Origin: an uncultured Lachnospiraceae bacterium
Lineage (GTDB): Bacteria; Bacillota; Clostridia; Lachnospirales; Lachnospiraceae
DNA length: 7,106 nt
Assembly (NCBI GenBank): GCA_902783935.1
Contig: CACZTA010000169.1
Coordinates: 1-7,106 of the forward strand
Direction of reading: 5' to 3'
Below, piece by piece: positions 5,755 through 7,106 of the stretch. The notes below the pieces were generated by a model, which saw nothing but the letters and a program-made list of their open reading frames with translations, had not been told where the DNA came from and did no database searches. How positions within the stretch are numbered: position 1 is the first letter of the stretch; each line of letters opens with the position of its first letter. The translations under genes were made by a program, and so were the position numbers.

Positions 5755-7106
5755 GTGAGTAGTGTAAAAAACAAGTTTGATAAGAAGAAGTTTGTAGAGG
5801 CCGTCCGGGCGAACGTCAAGAAGCTGTACCGCAGGGATATCACGGAAGCGACACAGCAGCAGCTCTACCAGGCGGTCGCCGCGGTTATCGAGGATTCCGT
5901 TATTGACATGTGGATGGATTCCTGCCAGCGCTTCGAGAAGCAGCAGAATAAAATCGTCTACTACCTGTCGATGGAGTTCCTGATCGGACGTGCACTCGGA
6001 AACAATCTTCTGAACCTCGGTGAATATGAGAGCGTGGGGAGCGCACTCAAAGAACTGGGCCTTGATATAAACGCCATCGAAGACGAAGAGCCGGATCCGG
6101 CTCTCGGCAACGGCGGTCTCGGCCGCCTTGCGGCATGTTTTATGGATTCGCTGGCAAGCGGCGGCTATCACGCATACGGCTGCGGCATCAGGTATCATTA
6201 CGGTATGTTCAGGCAGAAAATCGACAACGGTTTCCAGAAGGAAGTGCCTGACAACTGGCTGAAGAACGGCTATCCGTTTGAGCTGAAGAGACCGGAGCAC
6301 GCCAAGGAAGTCCGCTTCGGCGGCAATACCAGGATCGAGTATGACCCTGCGATCGGCGACAATAAATTCATCTATGAAAACTATTCCTCCGTCCTGGCAG
6401 TGCCGTATGACATTCCCGTGGTCGGTTATAAGAACGGCGTTGTGGACGCACTCAGGATCTGGGACGCCGAGGCGATCAACCGGTTCGAGCTGGCTTCCTT
6501 TGACAGGGGCGAATACGCGAAAGCCGTCGAGCAGGACAATCTTGCCAGAACGATTACTGAGGTCCTGTATCCCAATGACAACCACATGGCGGGCAAGGAG
6601 CTGCGCCTGAAGCAGCAGTATTTCTTCATTTCCGCATCTGTACAGGAAGCGCTGGTCAAGCACCTGAGAATGTTCGGCACCCTTGATAATCTGCCGGAGA
6701 AGGTGTGCTTCCAGCTGAATGATACGCACCCGACGGTGGCGGTGCCCGAGCTGATGAGGCTCCTGATGGATGAGTACGGCTACGGCTGGGACAAGGCGTG
6801 GAAGATGACCACGGAGACCTGCGCGTACACGAACCACACCATCATGGCCGAAGCGCTGGAAAAATGGCCGATCGACCTGTTCTCGCGCCTCCTGCCGCGA
6901 ATCTACCAGATCACGGAGGAAATCAACCGCCGGTTCCTGTGCGAAATCCAGGCGAGATATCCGAACGACCAGCGGAAGGTCCGGGACCTGGCGATCATCT
7001 ATGACGGCCAGGTGAGAATGGCCTATCTGGCGATCGTGGGCAGCCACAGCGTCAACGGCGTTGCCGCCCTGCATACGGATATCCTGAAGAAGGACGTCCT
7101 GAAAGC
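5755..7106 (+). CDS. glgP: Glycogen/starch/maltodextrin phosphorylase (GT35), 3' end outside window
   Basis: This cytoplasmic enzyme uses phosphate to release glucose-1-phosphate from the non-reducing ends of alpha-1,4-glucans, in glycogen or maltodextrin breakdown. The window holds the first 450 codons of a family usually a little over 800 residues long. Family motifs in order: YYLSMEFLIGRALGNN from residue 69, ALGNGGLGRLAACF from 116, HYGMFRQ, QLNDTHP at 320-326, NHTIMAEALEKWP from 360 (His361 corresponds to the substrate-contacting His of HTxxxEALE) and VNGVAALHT at 433-441. The pyridoxal-phosphate lysine lies in the missing C-terminal half, so catalytic completeness cannot be judged. Glycogen versus maltodextrin preference cannot be told either, hence some uncertainty over glgP versus malP. 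The start codon is GTG, fixed by an upstream in-frame stop. It lies 75 bases after ileS and could be expressed by readthrough or from the candidate promoter at 5653-5680. Confidence 0.95.
   Translation, partial: MSSVKNKFDKKKFVEAVRANVKKLYRRDITEATQQQLYQAVAAVIEDSVIDMWMDSCQRFEKQQNKIVYYLSMEFLIGRALGNNLLNLGEYESVGSALKELGLDINAIEDEEPDPALGNGGLGRLAACFMDSLASGGYHAYGCGIRYHYGMFRQKIDNGFQKEVPDNWLKNGYPFELKRPEHAKEVRFGGNTRIEYDPAIGDNKFIYENYSSVLAVPYDIPVVGYKNGVVDALRIWDAEAINRFELASFDRGEYAKAVEQDNLARTITEVLYPNDNHMAGKELRLKQQYFFISASVQEALVKHLRMFGTLDNLPEKVCFQLNDTHPTVAVPELMRLLMDEYGYGWDKAWKMTTETCAYTNHTIMAEALEKWPIDLFSRLLPRIYQITEEINRRFLCEIQARYPNDQRKVRDLAIIYDGQVRMAYLAIVGSHSVNGVAALHTDILKKDVLK

Noticed and set aside
5413..7074. Long open frame on the minus strand opposite the ileS end and glgP
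   Set aside because: It spans two unrelated sense genes and the gap between them, has no conserved motif and is explained by biased codon use on the + strand.

Overview
The window reads as ordinary chromosomal sequence from a low-to-middle-GC Gram-positive anaerobe. My best guess is a Clostridia member of the Lachnospiraceae type. That rests on three things: the long class-2 (eukaryote-like) isoleucyl-tRNA synthetase, the Bacillota-style glycogen phosphorylase, and an exported-type multi-domain peptidoglycan hydrolase with an SH3 / NlpC-P60 / GH73 / SleB architecture. Ribosome binding sites are purine-rich and promoters look sigma-A-like. The genus cannot be fixed from the sequence alone. All three genes lie on the + strand, and both outer genes run off the window.

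Layout. (1) 2-2260: the 3' part of a large cell-wall hydrolase. It has an SH3-like remnant, an NlpC/P60 cysteine peptidase, a GH73 glucosaminidase, an acidic low-complexity linker of about 255 residues, and a C-terminal SleB-type (Hydrolase_2) domain. (2) 2261-2448: a compact intergenic region with a strong intrinsic terminator (2297-2333). It is followed at once by a consensus promoter (2335-2364), a short leader with a 5'-terminal hairpin, and a clear Shine-Dalgarno. (3) 2449-5679: complete ileS, 1076 residues, with HIGH and KMSKS motifs, the editing domain and four CxxC pairs. (4) 5680-5754: a short gap with a hairpin lacking a U-tract and a Shine-Dalgarno. A candidate promoter overlaps the ileS stop codon. 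(5) 5755-7106: the first 450 codons of a glycogen/maltodextrin phosphorylase with a GTG start.

The three genes have no evident shared pathway: wall remodelling, translation and polyglucan breakdown. The hydrolase is insulated from ileS by the terminator. ileS and glgP may be partly co-transcribed, because no intrinsic terminator lies between them, but glgP may also have its own promoter. I see no mobile element, CRISPR array, tRNA/rRNA gene or defence system. The most unusual item is the hydrolase, which combines three different predicted peptidoglycan-cleaving domains with a long, strongly acidic, Tyr-containing spacer. A second point of interest is that ileS lacks the T-box leader common in Bacillota, although the preceding terminator contains an exact T-box core sequence that I judge coincidental or vestigial.
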